Assembly: GCA_950097015.1 (NCBI GenBank)
Contig: CATNEN010000011.1
Location: 4,058,501 to 4,122,500, forward strand
Direction of reading: 5' to 3'
Source: Macrostomum hystrix
Taxonomy: Eukaryota > Platyhelminthes > Macrostomidae
Length of the DNA: 64,000 nucleotides
Part shown: one piece after another, positions 52,501 to 64,000 of the stretch
How the letters are laid out: each line of letters begins with the position of its first letter
Numbering within the stretch: the first letter of the stretch is position 1
Notes under the pieces: generated by a model
What the model was told of the DNA's origin: nothing
What the model saw: only the letters and a program-made list of their open reading frames with translations
Database searches by the model: none
Position numbers and translations under genes: made by a program

Positions 52501-55500
52501 CTTCAGATTCATCTGCGCTGTTGTAGTTGAGACTGACTCTTTCTACAGTCGGCAGCGATGTATTCAACTGAAAAACTAGCCGACCAACGCCAGCAGGTCG
52601 ATTGATCTTCAAGCGAAAATCGGGGCCCCATCTGCGATTGGCACTCGTTGTTTCGCAGAGCAACTGCAGACCGCCGAGATTGGGCCAGTCAACCTCCAGT
52701 CGCTGATTGGCTGAGAGAACTGGCTGCTCTGCTAGGAACATAATCCGACCAGCTAGCAGATCAACTAGCCCAGTCACTGTGAAGTTTTTAGTCAATGTTC
52801 GGCTGCTTGGATTTAAAATTCGGACGTTGACGGATACTGCACGAGCCTTTGATTTCCAAGCAGCGCCGAGAAATCCTTGCCTCCCGCTAATCTGTGACTT
52901 GGCTTCAAACAGAATAGAGAAGTTTCCCTTTGGAAAGTTCGACAGCAGCGTGCGAAGCGAACCCCTGCCAGCCACTTCAAGAGACAGCCGACACGTCCGC
53001 AGCGCTTTTTCAATGCCAAAATCGAGCAGAACGCGAGAGCCTTTTGCCAGCTCATGTTGATGAAGCAGCCGCAGATTAACAGCATCGATTTCGGTTTCGA
53101 TATTAACGAGCGCGTTGTCACCCAGAATAAAAAGTACATTTTGACGAGCCCTAGCCGTTCGAATCAGCAGCCAGAGCTGTTGTAGGAAGGCCGCTGTAAC
53201 AGCACTGATATCACCTCGGTCAAGGGTGTCGCCGCCGCTTAACAGTCGCTGAGCTGCTCTTATAGTTGTCTCCTCAATGGCTATATTCGCCGACACTTCG
53301 ACGCCGCCTCGACGCAGTAATTTTGGAAGAGCCGGGATTTCCACATTGAGAAAGCAGCCGGCTTGGTGCCACCAGGACGATGTGTTGACAGCGTAAACAG
53401 TGGCGAGTTCGACCTGCAGCTTTAACCTAATCAGAGTGTCGTTATTGGACTCGAGTTTGCTTGCTAGTTCAATAAAGCCGCTTCGTTTGGGACTTCGAAT
53501 GAGATAGCTGTTCAAGCTAAATATTTTTGGCGCAATGCTTCCATCCACGCTGATTTGATGGCTTAAGCGTTTGCTATCTGCTTCGGAAATCAAGGACTGC
53601 TGAAGATTCAAAAGAGACTTTGGTGCTGACTGGTTCGAGTTTCGACTACCAATCAGCAGAAGTGATTGGCGTAGGGTCCCAAGAGCCGGCCAAGAATGTT
53701 GAAATCTCAATAGAAGATTATCATAGTTCACGTTTTTTTCTAGAGCACCGTCAGAACTAACTCGAGCGTCAATCTTGATGCCACGAAGTGGCGACAGACG
53801 TAGTTTTTGGTTGACGTCTTTTATCAGCAAAATTGAACCATTAAGAACTGCCGATTTCGTAATCGATGACCCAGACACAACCACAACACCTCCGGCATTG
53901 AAAAGCAGCAAAGCGGATGTTAGCTCATCTACGGACTCGGACAAATTCAGCCAGGCCTGAGTTAGCCTGAGTCTAGTAGTCACTGACGTCAGATCGCATG
54001 TTTGAGACATCTCACCGACGCCTGTCATCGTCAGTTGGCTCAAATCGCGGGACTCGGTAAATGAGAAATTTAAACGATCGGTTCTGTCCAGCTTCGTGTT
54101 AGGCAATATCATCGATGTCTTGTTACTTGCATTGTGATCAGTAGCGAAAGCAAGTCTGTGCACTAAGCTGAGGTTGAATGATGTTTGGTTGTCTGCTATT
54201 TTGATTCGCTCAATTATTCCTCCAAACTGATGTCGCATCCAGCCTAAACCAAGTCGTCTAGCCTCGGCTAGCTCAACAAAGGACAGCACAGTGGAGCTGC
54301 GGGTTGAAGACAGACTGCCAGCAACTCCGAGCCGCAATGATGCTGTCCCGCTGATCGATAGCTCATTTAGCTGTGCGAATACCGTGGCATTGAAGTCCTT
54401 CGCACCCAGACGCAACGTACGTCCCAAGGTGAGGCTCCCAAATTCGCTGCCAATGCCGCGACTGGCGTTGGGAAACCGGATCGTAAACTGGCTTGTGCCT
54501 GAAGCGTCATCAGACACAACTTCCAGACCAATGCGCTGCCACGGTCTGTCAACTCTTGACAAATCGCCTGTCAGTCTGGAATAATAAACGAAGCAAAAAC
54601 ATTCATTTTCTGAGTGACTGCGAGAATGCCTTCTGTACTCACCGCCAGTCGCCATCGTTGTCTCGCCAGTTCCCGTGAAACGCATACTCCTGACTGCCAG
54701 CTCGGAGACTTGCAGCGGCTTCGCCACCCTTTGACTGCGTCGTCAGACTAGAATTCAATGTCACCGGGAACACAGGATTCTGCGCATTGAAGAACAAAAC
54801 GCTGCCTTCTGAACCTTCGGCTCGGCTGATGTACAAGCCAAAGTGACGTTGTGGTGAATCTCTGTTACCGAATATCAACGCTGTCTTGGAGCCCGAGCCA
54901 GAGCTTTCCATTTCAAATGTGGCTTCAAAAATGTCAGCTTTGGGATCCTGACAAATTATTAAATTTTAATACTGCTGTAATAATATTTTTTCAGGTAAGT
55001 CAAGTAAGTCTTTGTAGTCTGCACACAGAGTGTACTATTCTCGTCGGGTAACTTTCTTCACTACAAAATCCAATGAATTTACCTATGGTTCTGCGTGTTT
55101 TGAGTCTCAATACATAAGCTGAGTCTGTATTAATTGTCTAATTGACTTTATCAATCAAATTGGCGCGGGAAAAAATCTTACCTGGCGTTCCAAAACCAAA
55201 CTGACTTCGCTCAATTGTCTTTGCAGCTTTTTAATATTCGCGCACAGGTTATGCCCTGTCAGTGTCCTGGAAAATGTTCTCAGGCACTCCTGCCATGATG
55301 TACGCACTGCATCATCTTCGTCAATGTCCCTTACTTTTTTCTTGCCAGTTTTATGGTCGCGTAGTTCATCAGTTCGAACAGCGATGCGCGTACGCAGAAG
55401 AACCTGACGAGGCAGCGGCGAACGCAGACCTAGCGAAAGGCTCTGACCATTCCCATTGCTACCAGGTAGTTTCCTGCGCCAGAAAATTTCACCAGAAAAT

Positions 55501-58500
55501 GCACCATCGGCGCTGACCTCCAAATGATGAAGAAGAAGGCTGCGGTTTCGCGATGCACCGTCAGAATGTGCTCCCTCCAGTGCGACCCAGCGACTGGCGA
55601 AGGCTGAGAAGCTCGGCTCAAGGCTGAACGAGATGTCAGTTTTGAAATTCGCATTCCTTGCAGCTGGTCGGCGGTCGTAAGAAATATTTGCTCGGAATGC
55701 CGCTTCTGTGGTTACTAAAACTGCCTAAAAAGATACAAGCATTACAGGTAATTATGTCTCATTAACTCGTACACTGGCGATAGTCCATGAGCATACCTGC
55801 CCTAAACTGGTCGGTACTCGCAAAGTAGACGGTGTCCAAACCGACTCAAAACTAGCAGCTTCCGACGCTTTGCCTAGCAGCAGGCGCTTGAGATCTCCAA
55901 TCGAACCGCCAGAGACCCAGTCGATCGAGACAGCGACATTGCCGAGGCGTTGAACAATGGTCGCAGAATCGCCTCTGATGTTTGAAGAGCCCCTGGTTAG
56001 TCCGATATCTAGCAGTGGAGCGGCGAATCCATTCAGTGGGCAGTGAAGCACAAGTTGAAATTCCGCTCGGGACGGAAGTGAGATACCAGGCGTCAAGCTG
56101 CCTTCCCAGTCCAGTTCATAGCGGACGTCAAGTCTATCGCCTAGCAGACGAAGCTTGTCAGCTAGAACACTCCTGACTGCCGCTGAAGCAGTTTCACTGA
56201 AAAGTTTCGGAGGCTGCTTCACCAGTTGACGCAATTGTTTTACTGCGATATTGTCAACGAGGTTTTCTTCGTCAGCGCCTTCGGCGTTGCTAAGGCGTCG
56301 TCGAGCGTGAGCGAATGCGTAGGCAGCTAGGTGGGAGTCTGACTGGCTTGTGCTTAGCCATAAGCTCTCAATCGCCTGTGACAAAGGACGCGATCTAAAA
56401 AAGCAAGATTTTTAAGCAACTTTGTTACGCTCTGAATAACAACGATTTCGGTAGAGGAAGTCAGTAAATAAATCTATGAAAAGATACCAGATGGAGTTAT
56501 AAAATGCTGCCTAAATTAGACAAAGTATGGTTTTTAAGAGCTTTGGGCTCTTAACTGAGTTATTATTGAGTTCTAGTCTATTAAAAAAACTTTTTTATGA
56601 CTTTCTAAGAAATTTCTAATTGGAAACGGTAAAGTTTCACACAAGCTAGTTAGAACTTGTGTTAAGTGTTGGTGTGGCTGCCCTTCAAGTCCTATGAATG
56701 CACAACGAAATAACGGTGGCTAACTCATAAGGATTGCCCTGTAGCTAAGTCAAGTAGGTCAAGTGCGTTGGGCAGGGGTCGGCAAACTCCGGCCCGCGGG
56801 CCTAATGCGCCCCTCGAAGCTCACCAAATCCGTCCCATTGCCCCTTCCAACACCTATAGCATCTTTCATTGTCTCATCTCTCCCGTGTCTCATCTCTCCC
56901 GTGTCTCATCTCTCCCCAGTCTTATCTCTCCCCAGTCTCATCTCTCCCGTGTCTCATCTCTCCCCAGTCTTATCTCTCCCCAGTCTCATCTCTCCCCAGT
57001 CTTATCTCTCCCCAGTCTCATCTCTCCCGTGTCTCATCTCTCCCCTGTTTTGAACAATGCTAATAGGCATGATATAAAAAACAAATCACTTCCGGTCATA
57101 ATGCTCTACCTACGAGTTTTCACTAGACGGTTGCGGGAGCAGTGCCCTCACGACAGCAGCTCGCAGTCTGTGTGAGGAATCATCGCTAAAGGACTCCTTC
57201 AGCAACAGCCGCTCCAATGCAGATGTGGCCAACGCCGTCGGTAGCAATCTGCCGAGGGTCTCGACAGCCAACAGTCGCCTGGCAATTGGTGAACTATCAG
57301 CTTCGATTATGCCTGCGGTGGCTTGGATCACAGACTCAGTTGTCACTACGGGTCCCAGATTCCCAATCGCCAGTAGAGCCCAATCGGTCAGCTGACTTGG
57401 GGTCTGTAAATAAAGGTTGGAGAAAAAAATGTGAAACGGCCAACTATTTACGAAATTCAGCCAATTAATCTGTTGATAATTTACTAACTTCTGCACTTTG
57501 ACCGTAGTACATTTTCTGTATCAGATTAACTTCAATAAAAATTCATAGGTTAATTGCAAACGTATTTCTGAGGGCACTGACTGGCACATAATTAAGTGAG
57601 GAGATGAGGCAATTCTGCCCATTCCGCTAACTCAGCACATACGTTTAAAAATACCGTAGACAAGCACAATCACACAGGTTTGTACATCTGTCCTGAATTT
57701 CTTATCTTCATGCAGTACACGCTCTCACTATGTCTTGGGAGTTGACCATCAAGGCCGTAAGTTGCGCTGGCATCCAAGCCTTCTCTCGGGGGGGTCGGTG
57801 GCAGAGCGGTCTAACGCGTTTACCTCTCGCATCAAGGTCCCTGAGCTCGATTCTGCGGCGTGGCCACATTCATTTGGGGCTGCAGCCGCGGAGAAAAGGC
57901 TTGGGGGTTTGTCGTGAAATTTACGCCTTTGAGGGCCAACCTCGAAGGTACAGTGAGAGTGTACACTTGCCTGACAATGACAAAGTCAGGGCAGATGTAC
58001 ACACCTATGTAACATCTATCAGTGTTGTGTGTGCTTAGGAGTCAACGAAATGGGCAGAATTGCCTCCTCGCTGGCTGCAGGTCTAGTGTCACCAAATGAT
58101 GCGCCATTGCATGCAGCCGTCCTGCAATTATTAATATTATTAAGCCTTCTCTCCGTGGCTGCGCCTTAAATGAATGTGCTGCGGAATCGAGCTCAAGTAA
58201 TTTAACGCAAGAGGCACATCCGCTTACCGCTCCGCTATTCATAACACCTGTATTTTTTATATTTCTAAATTAGCAAAACCAGACAACCCTGTTATTATTC
58301 TTATTTTACCGCTCTCCTAATGGAGCCATCTTCGGTCAAAAAATTCGCCAACAAGCCGGACAATGCCGTTGTCAAGTCGGAGGATTTCCGCGCTATCGCG
58401 GACACGGCGAGCATGGCTGGTCCGACATCGGCTACTCGGCAGGTAGAGTTGAGCTGGCCAGCTAGACAACCTCGCAGAAAATCGACCCCGCTTTTCAGCG

Positions 58501-61500
58501 CGACAGACGACAACGACTTGTTAGGCGGGTTACTCGAAGCGGCTTCAATAGTGACAATTCTCAGCAGACGCTCTCGTTCTTGAGGGCTTAACATCGTTGA
58601 AGGATTTTCTGAGACGGCAGCTAAAAGATGAAACATAGCAACAATCGCGGGATCCACATTAGCTCGAGCGAGGCTTGCCAGATACTGCCACCTTGGTTTT
58701 TGTGGTGGTAAAGACTATTTTTTGTGTTCTCTCATGTAACAAGTTCACTAAACTCAAAAAATTGCATCTAAAACCACTTAGCTGTAATGTTAAGTTATGG
58801 AGGATTAAGTATCTCATTCAAGGACACGGATATTTAACACATGCTCCAGACAGATTTCGTATTAAAAATGACTTTTTTTCTAGGATTCCTACAAACTCCT
58901 GAAAAGCAAGCAAATTTTAGGCAGGAAACTCACTGAACGTTTTTCGAGCCGGAACAGTTTGCAGTAGTCATCAGCCAATGATGCAACTGCAGCAGGGTTT
59001 CAGAGCTGCGTACATCCCGAACTCGTCTATTTAGAGTGAGTAGGAGCCCAGCTGAGTTTGACGACTCAGTCGGACTTGAGCACAAGCGCATTAGTAGAGA
59101 CTTTAGTGCCTCGAATTCTTCTAGAAAGTTCACACTGTCGCCCTCCAGATCCTCGACTTCAACATCTTGGTAGATCAGATCGGTCCGATAAAATTTATCA
59201 CTGAGCAAAGACTTCTCTGGTAAGCTAAATCGACGCTCAATTAATTTCAGGCTGCTACTGACGGTTACATCAACGGAGGCTGTCAGAGTAGGCATTGTTA
59301 ATCTGAGTTTTTCGGTGCAATCCACCTCATTCTGTGAGCCCCATATGGGATGAAGACTAGTGCTACAGTCCTGGCTACCGCCGATCAACCTGGATGCCGA
59401 CGCTTGTGACTTCAATGTGGATAAGTTGCGAGATTATTGTTACCAAAGGGCAGTAGTTTTACTCCGGATCAGAGATCGGGATCAGAGATCGGGATCAGAG
59501 ATCGGGATCAGAGATCGGGATCAGAGATCGGGATCAGAGATCGGGATCAGAGATCGGGATCAGAGATCGGGATCAGAGATCGGGATCAGAGATCGGGATC
59601 AGAGATCGGGATCAGAGATCGGGATCAGAGATCGGGATCAGAGATCGGGATCAGAGATCGGGATCAGAGATCGGGATCAGAGATCGGGATCAGAGATCGG
59701 GATCAGAGATCGGGATCAGAGATCGGGATCAGAGATCGGGATCAGAGATCGGGATCAGAGATCGGGATCAGAGATCGGGATCAGAGATCGGGATCAGAGA
59801 TCGGGATCAGAGATCGGGATCAGAGATCGGGATCAGAGATCGGGATCAGAGATCGGGATCAGAGATCGGGATCAGAGATCGGGATCAGAGATCGGGATCA
59901 GAGATCGGGATCAGAGATCGGGATCAGAGATCGGGATCAGAGATCGGGATCAGAGATCGGGATCAGAGATCGGGATCAGAGATCGGGATCAGAGATCGGG
60001 ATCAGAGATCGGGATCAGAGATCGGGATCAGAGATCGGGATCAGAGATCGGGATCAGAGATCGGGATCAGAGATCGGGATCAGAGATCGGGATTTAATTT
60101 CTGATGTACTCACAATGTCTGAAAACCAACTTGAAAAACGTCGCTTGGCTGTTGAAAAACGACCGGCCATTTGGCACTCCTGAAGATTTTTGCTTTTTCG
60201 AAAACTGTTTAGTCCGGTCGCAGAGTAGTGAGTTACGCAATGACCCAGGATGTCTGTCTGTGAGTTGAAAATTGACACATTTTTTCGTAATATTAATACA
60301 CTGAGTTGACTAGCATAGACGCAAGGGCAAGGGTTCCCAAGGGTAACATGTGTGACCTTGGGCAAGAAACTGGATACCTGCATTGCTTCTGTCCACCCAA
60401 CTATTAGACGGGCATCAGCTGGCAGGGTGGAAATTAGGTTGCGTGAGGCGGCCCCCTGCTTTCCATGGATCTGACAGTCGTACAGTCTTTAGTGGTTTGG
60501 GGCGTCGGACTCATGACTTCAACATCGGGGGTTCGATTCCCGACTCCACAGGAACAATTTGTGTCCTTTGTGTCCTTGTGTCCATGGACTGAACACAGCC
60601 TTCAGGTGCGCCACGCAACAGCTGCGGCTGTGCTGTCGGCTACCCAATTAAGGCAGGTGTAATCAATAATTATTTTTTACAGACTTTAGCGCTGGCTGGT
60701 ACAGCTGGTCCCGAGCAAATCGAGCAAACAACACATCAGATGGCTCACCTCGACCAAACTTCTCGACTGAAAGAACCGGCCAGCAGACGATTGCAGCATG
60801 GACAGTAGGGCGCGGTACAGGTTGAGATGGGCGGTAGAGTTGACTGCCGATCTGTTCACAGATTCAAGCGGGCAAACAGACCGAATTCGTCCATTGCTGA
60901 GGGCGAACCTTAATGGAGGTAGCTCCGACAGTCCGGACGGTCTGTCAGGCAGACTCAGTCGAGCAAGCATATCGCAGCCATCAGAGTCCAATGCGGAGAT
61001 GGTCAACAATCCCGAGTTTATTACTCTCCTAAACGTCGATTCTCTGTCGCTGCCTTCAGCCACGCTAATCGATTGATTGAAGGCGTACTGATATTCGATT
61101 GCATGGGATGACTCGAAGCCAATTGATGGCTGACAAGCTTTTTCGGATGGCATGCAGCTGTCCATCTTGACGCCTAGAAATTTATTTAAGGAGAATCTTT
61201 AAAGTACTCGACTTCAATGCTTGGAGCTTCGGACGTCTGATCCAGAGGTCGGAAGTTCGATTTTGTACCCAAGATAAAAAACTTGTGTATAATAGATACT
61301 AGTAAAATAATTACAAGAGTGCTGGTAATGGCACGACAATTGGTGACACTAGACCCGTAGCCAGGCAATTCTGCCCATTTGGCTGACTCCTGAGCACACG
61401 CCACACAGATGTGGCGCTCACACTGGTGTGTACGGGAAGTCGGGAAGTTTAGCTTAATAGGCCCCCAAAGCCTTCTCTTCGCGGCTGCGCCCCAAATTAA

Positions 61501-61724
61501 TGTGGCCTCGAGGGGCAAAGGCTTTAATTGCTTTGCCCCTCAGCCCTGTGCATTATAGATAGTAAAACACTAGACTCTCCAGTTCTAAATGTCGCACTGG
61601 AGTCTCGGTGGATAATTCTGAACTCACCGAGAGCATGGACAGTAGCAACAGAAGATGCAAGAAGCAGCAGCAACATTGCCACAAAGGCATTCAGGCATTG
61701 TTCCTGGCCTGAAGGCATTGCCAC
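46530..61724 (-). CDS. Large lipid transfer protein, apolipophorin/apoB-like
   Basis: Secreted lipid carrier of the vitellogenin/apoB superfamily. Fourteen exons read on the minus strand: 61724-61628, 61173-60749, 59409-58934, 58691-58310, 57403-57114, 56394-55797, 55724-55182, 54947-54643, 54575-52373, 52266-49339, 49264-48824, 48629-48486, 48410-47981, 47068-46530. Phase closes over all junctions, 3,266 aa. The signal peptide (AFVAMLLLLLASSVATVHA) precedes the lipoprotein N-terminal domain (IEYQYAFNQSI, SALDSDGCDM, CSTSLHPIWG). An alpha-helical HEAT-like region follows (LTDWALLAIGNLGPVV, LAAYAFAHARRRL), then thousands of residues of amphipathic beta strands with many N-x-S/T sites. Total length fits invertebrate apolipophorin rather than vitellogenin. 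I see no vWF-D domain at the C-terminus. Exon 9 and 10 (2.2 and 2.9 kb) are unusually long. Introns host SINE B copies, minisatellites and a gag-like remnant. Confidence 0.9.
47596..47865 (+). mobile_element. Gag-like retroelement remnant, copy 2 (lipid carrier intron 13)
   Basis: An 88-codon open frame (RPFARIIEYLDVLKSWRLD, ASVLALLRSGAAQNY) resembles the capsid region of Ty3-type gag polyproteins (pattern F-x-EYL...K...LL...G...Y). It matches 30825-30990 at DNA level. Short and truncated, so a relic. Family assignment is tentative. Confidence 0.45.
56773..57055 (+). mobile_element. hAT-like element fragment with the same minisatellite (lipid carrier intron 5)
   Basis: Begins CAGGGGTCGGCAAACTCC followed by GGCCCGCGGGCC, a typical hAT-type terminus. 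It continues into about ten units of CGTGTCTCATCTCTCC / CCAGTCTTATCTCTCC. The right terminus is missing. It complements the fragment at 39232-39602, which has only the right end. Confidence 0.65.
57590..58245 (-). mobile_element. SINE family B, minus copy split by a second family B copy
   Basis: Left half 57590-57787 (AGGCAATTCTGCCCATTCC to AAGCCTTCTCTC), right half 58142-58245 (AAGCCTTCTCTCCGTGGCTG to the truncated head). Lies in intron 4 of the lipid carrier gene. Confidence 0.92.
57788..58141 (+). mobile_element. SINE family B, full-length plus copy with 12-bp TSD
   Basis: Complete head (GGTGGCAGAGCGGTCTAACG, GAGCTCGATTCTGCGG), body and AATTATTAATATTATT tail. Flanked by perfect AAGCCTTCTCTC at 57776-57787 and 58142-58153. 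Confidence 0.95.
59466..60094 (-). repeat. 13-bp near-perfect minisatellite in lipid carrier intron 2
   Basis: About 48 copies of GGATCAGAGATCG with no mismatch seen by eye. Each unit has two GATC sites. It ends about 55 bp before the exon 3 acceptor (exon starts 59409). Two open frames of ~245 codons run across it because the unit contains no stop codon; they are not genes. Confidence 0.96.
60300..60680 (+). mobile_element. SINE family A fragments
   Basis: First piece 60340-60445 has only the conserved core (TTGGGCAAGAAACTGG, CCACCCAACTATTAGACGGG). The second, 60455-60680, has the head (GGCGTCGGACTCATGACTTC, GGGGGTTCGATTCCCGACTC) and the 3' body (CAGCTGCGGCTGTGCTGTCG) but lacks most of the core. 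Confidence 0.85.
61318..61545 (-). mobile_element. SINE family B, minus copy in lipid carrier intron 1
   Basis: Shortened family B body: TTGGTGACACTAGACCCG, GCAATTCTGCCCATTTGGC, CTTCTCTTCGCGGCTGCGCC, AATGTGGCCTCG, with internal deletions. Confidence 0.85.
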
Positions 61725-62109
61725 GCTGACAATGCTGACAGTCGGACACTTTGCAAGCTATAATAAAAACGTATAGAGCGCTTGGCAAAAAAATGTGCTG
61801 GAAGCTAAAATTAAAGAAAATTTGATCGCAGCAAATGGCTGAGCTTAGCAGACTGACCTGTTCCTGTGTGTTCTCTCACGGCCTGCGGTGAGATAAGATT
61901 AACTGTAGAATACCGTCATTCTAATAACACTGTACACATGAAAGGAGGCCAATGTTTTCCTAAAAGCGTACGAAATCAACTCTTGACCAGGGCAAATGTA
62001 TTTTTCAAGTTCTTGCGCACGACAAAGCTAGATTGTTGTGTGCCATGCGTTCACCAATTGCCATCTGAGTTGGTCATCAGGGATTATCCGGATCTAGATC
62101 TGCCATTAT

Positions 62110-62410
62110 CCCGATGAGAAAATATCTCATTGAGCAGGGCTATTGGTTCTGTAGTGTTTCAGTTCACCTATTTGTGTTGGGTTAGGCGCCCCCAGTCCAT
62201 GGACTGAACAGTATATGTACACAGTCTTTGGTCGCGAAGCTGCGAATGCCCACTGTCTTAATACCCCTGGCCAACTGGGCTTAGATGTCATTTCTATCTG
62301 CGATAACAATGCTCTTTATAACATAATAGACTTTTCTGTCGACTCGGACTCCGGTTTCGGACTCATGGCTTGAAGGTCGGAAGTTCGATTCCCGACTACA
62401 CTGAAGAAAG
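62110..62410 (+). mobile_element. SINE family A fragments
   Basis: 62135-62260 carries body pieces (GTTTCAGTTCACCTATTTGT, CCATGGACTGAACAG). 62345-62405 carries a head (GACTCATGGCTTGAAGGTCG, GAAGTTCGATTCCCGACTAC). Strongly decayed. Confidence 0.65.
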
Positions 62411-62706
62411 TTATGACCTTTAGCACAACACAACATTATTATTTACATATAATAGTGTGAGACGGTTGTTTGACTCAAACTTCACAAAGCAGCTCAGACA
62501 AAATACTCAACACTCAGCCCGTCGGTTCTCAACAGGCTAACTTTACAATAGAGTCTGCTACGAGCAGAGACACACAAAGGGCCGAAAATGTAAAGAGTAC
62601 AATAGATATGGAAATAATGGAACTGAAGCAAAAAGTAGTCTATAAACATTATACATAGTGCGCAGTAATTTTGGCACAAGTTGAACAGAAAGCTTTGCTG
62701 GTTTAC

Positions 62707-62785
62707 TTTGCTTTCTAGAGTCAGCATGTGCCGTTGAGACCTCGTGAGCAAGGATCGAGACAAACGCAATTCCAAGAATCCACAT
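62707..62785 (-). CDS. Possible signal-peptide exon (alternative first exon of the lipid carrier, or a separate small gene)
   Basis: The ATG at 62785 opens MWILGIAFVSILAHEVSTAHADSRKQ: a hydrophobic core with a small-residue cleavage site, i.e. a good signal peptide. It ends at a GTAAAC donor after one extra base (phase 1). Phase 1 is also the phase of the lipid carrier's first exon (61724-61628), so splicing to exon 2 at 61173 would keep frame. It could equally be a short unrelated secreted gene. Confidence 0.35.
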
Positions 62786-62789
62786 TGAA

Positions 62790-63362
62790 ACTCGAATTTC
62801 CAATCCTATTCCATCAGCCAACAAGGAAAGTTTAACGCAAACCAGTGATTATATTTCACTTAAGCTTGTTTGCACAGTCGCACGCAAGTATGGAAACACA
62901 GGCACACACAGGCACACACAGCCTACCTGGACCAACCACGAAGATATGGAACCTATGCTATAGAAAACAATGCTTAAATGAGACAGTGTTCTTAGCAGCT
63001 TGTTTTGGGTGGGAAGAAAAGAATACCTTAATACAATGTGTCAGAAAAAAGTTGTGGAAATGAGAAACAATTTTAGACTAATAGCTCGCACACTGCTGTC
63101 TCGCAATTTCCAGTCGTCAAACCGTCAGTGCGGCAACTGACAATGTGCATTCGGCAAATAAGCTAAAAAACCTCTGCTCTCCAAAGCACTTTTTACATCG
63201 TAAAAGACACACACTCACAGAGAGCCATCCAGCTCAACAAGCTGGCAACCAATTGCTCTGCTTTGCATTCACATATTTTGCGCTGAATAAAAGCCAGGCA
63301 CTCTGTTGCTGACCCACCCAGTATTCCAGGAACTCTAGCACTTTGCCATCACGAGCAGCGGC
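62790..63362. other. Intergenic region between divergent genes
   Basis: No supported ORF. Contains a short CACAGGCACA repeat at 62890-62920. Likely promoter region for the plus-strand gene that follows. Confidence 0.5.
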
Positions 63363-64000
63363 ATGAAACAGGAAGAGGACAAGAAGTACGAGGTCAGCGG
63401 ATCAACCTCAGATGCCGCAGCATCCGAGTTGGATTTCATTGTGAGACCTAGATTTGGTAACAAGTTTGTCATGATATCCGACCAGCAGAAGGAATTCGTG
63501 CTATTGAGCTCGGTGTTCAACAGGTTAGAGAACCCGGCTACCCAGGCTGAGGCATTGGCCCAGCTGGGCATCAAGCTCGTGTCGAAAAGTCGTGTGCAGC
63601 TAAACCTGCAGGTAGGTTTTTCCAGAAACTTGTTTTACTACGAATAAAAAGTCCCTGACAAAGTACAAAGGCTTTCGTGTGATTTACTCCAATTAAGGCC
63701 AACCCTAAGTCACAGAGAGCTGAAATATGCTGATTGTCGGTAGACACACTTGACTTACTTAACTTAGCTGCAAGATGCACCGACTCGAGCGGTCGCAGCG
63801 AGGAGAGGCGGAGGGGACCGCCCATTTCGGTAGGCCCTGGCAACCAGACGAGCGTTGGGTTTGGCCAAAGAAATTTTATCCATGCCTGGACTGGCGACAG
63901 TTCTGGGTGCTGGACCACCATGGTGTTTAGATTTCATCCAGCGCCTGATCCTGGTGCAGATGACGGAGGATGGCATCGGGGCCCCTGGTTCCGAGAGCCG
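63363..64000 (+). CDS. Unrecognised gene, first two exons (3' partial)
   Basis: Exon 1 from the ATG at 63363 to 63611 (GTAGGT donor, phase 0) encodes an acidic start (MKQEEDKKYEVSGS), then FIVRPRFGNKFVMISDQQ and AEALAQLGIKLVSK. The most coherent second exon is 63834-64000 (acceptor TTTCGGTAG), which stays open to the window edge: RALGLAKEILSMPGLATV, then PPWCLDFIQRLILVQM. No domain recognised. The opposite strand is also open here (63335-63574, 63571-63921); I favour the plus strand because of the ATG, donor and composition, but this is not certain. Confidence 0.45.

Noticed and set aside
59360-60183. Two overlapping plus-strand ORFs of ~245 codons (repeating DRDQRSGSEIGIR)
   Set aside because: Open frames produced by a 13-bp tandem repeat without stop codons inside the lipid carrier intron; not a gene.

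Overview
This is nuclear DNA of a multicellular animal, most likely an invertebrate. Genes are interrupted by GT-AG introns. The proteins are animal families: AMPK alpha, an apolipophorin/apoB-type lipid carrier, an SRCR-ZP surface protein, and ALK-type glycine-rich secreted proteins. There are two tRNA-derived SINE families, a non-LTR retrotransposon relic, hAT-like ends, a vertebrate-type (CCCTAA)n tract and an exceptional load of minisatellites. I cannot name the species from sequence alone.

Layout. 1-4103 (+): AMPK alpha subunit, 5' end outside the window. 4.3-9.6 kb: gene-free minisatellite blocks, including a 3.2-kb array with a 560-bp higher-order duplication. 11.3-13.2 kb (+): secreted glycine-rich protein A. 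13.8-14.9 kb (+): intronless PP1-like phosphatase A. 20.2-21.4 kb (+): a non-coding snoRNA host gene with three U24-type box C/D snoRNAs and a probable fourth, one per intron. 22.35-23.4 kb (-): PP1-like phosphatase B. 24.5-28.65 kb (-): pyruvate kinase. 31.2-32.65 kb (-): secreted glycine-rich protein B. 35.2-36.9 kb: an X-box with a possible small + exon, then a small N-myristoylated poly-Q protein (-). 37.8-40.6 kb (-): degenerate LINE, itself hit by a hAT-like fragment. 40.8-45.5 kb (+): SRCR-ZP protein. 46.5-61.7 kb (-): large lipid transfer protein of about 3,266 aa in 14 exons. 63.36 kb to the end (+): 5' part of an unrecognised gene.

How the parts relate. The glycine-rich and PP1 genes form a mirrored pair (A copies on +, B copies on -), with pyruvate kinase inside the right arm. 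The two PP1 copies share a 302-bp block with one mismatch, although the sequence just upstream is only about two-thirds identical, which points to gene conversion. Most long introns carry their own unrelated minisatellite or SINE insertions. Exon structures below were read by eye; reading phase closes across all junctions for AMPK, pyruvate kinase, SRCR-ZP, the lipid carrier, the poly-Q gene and glycine-rich A.
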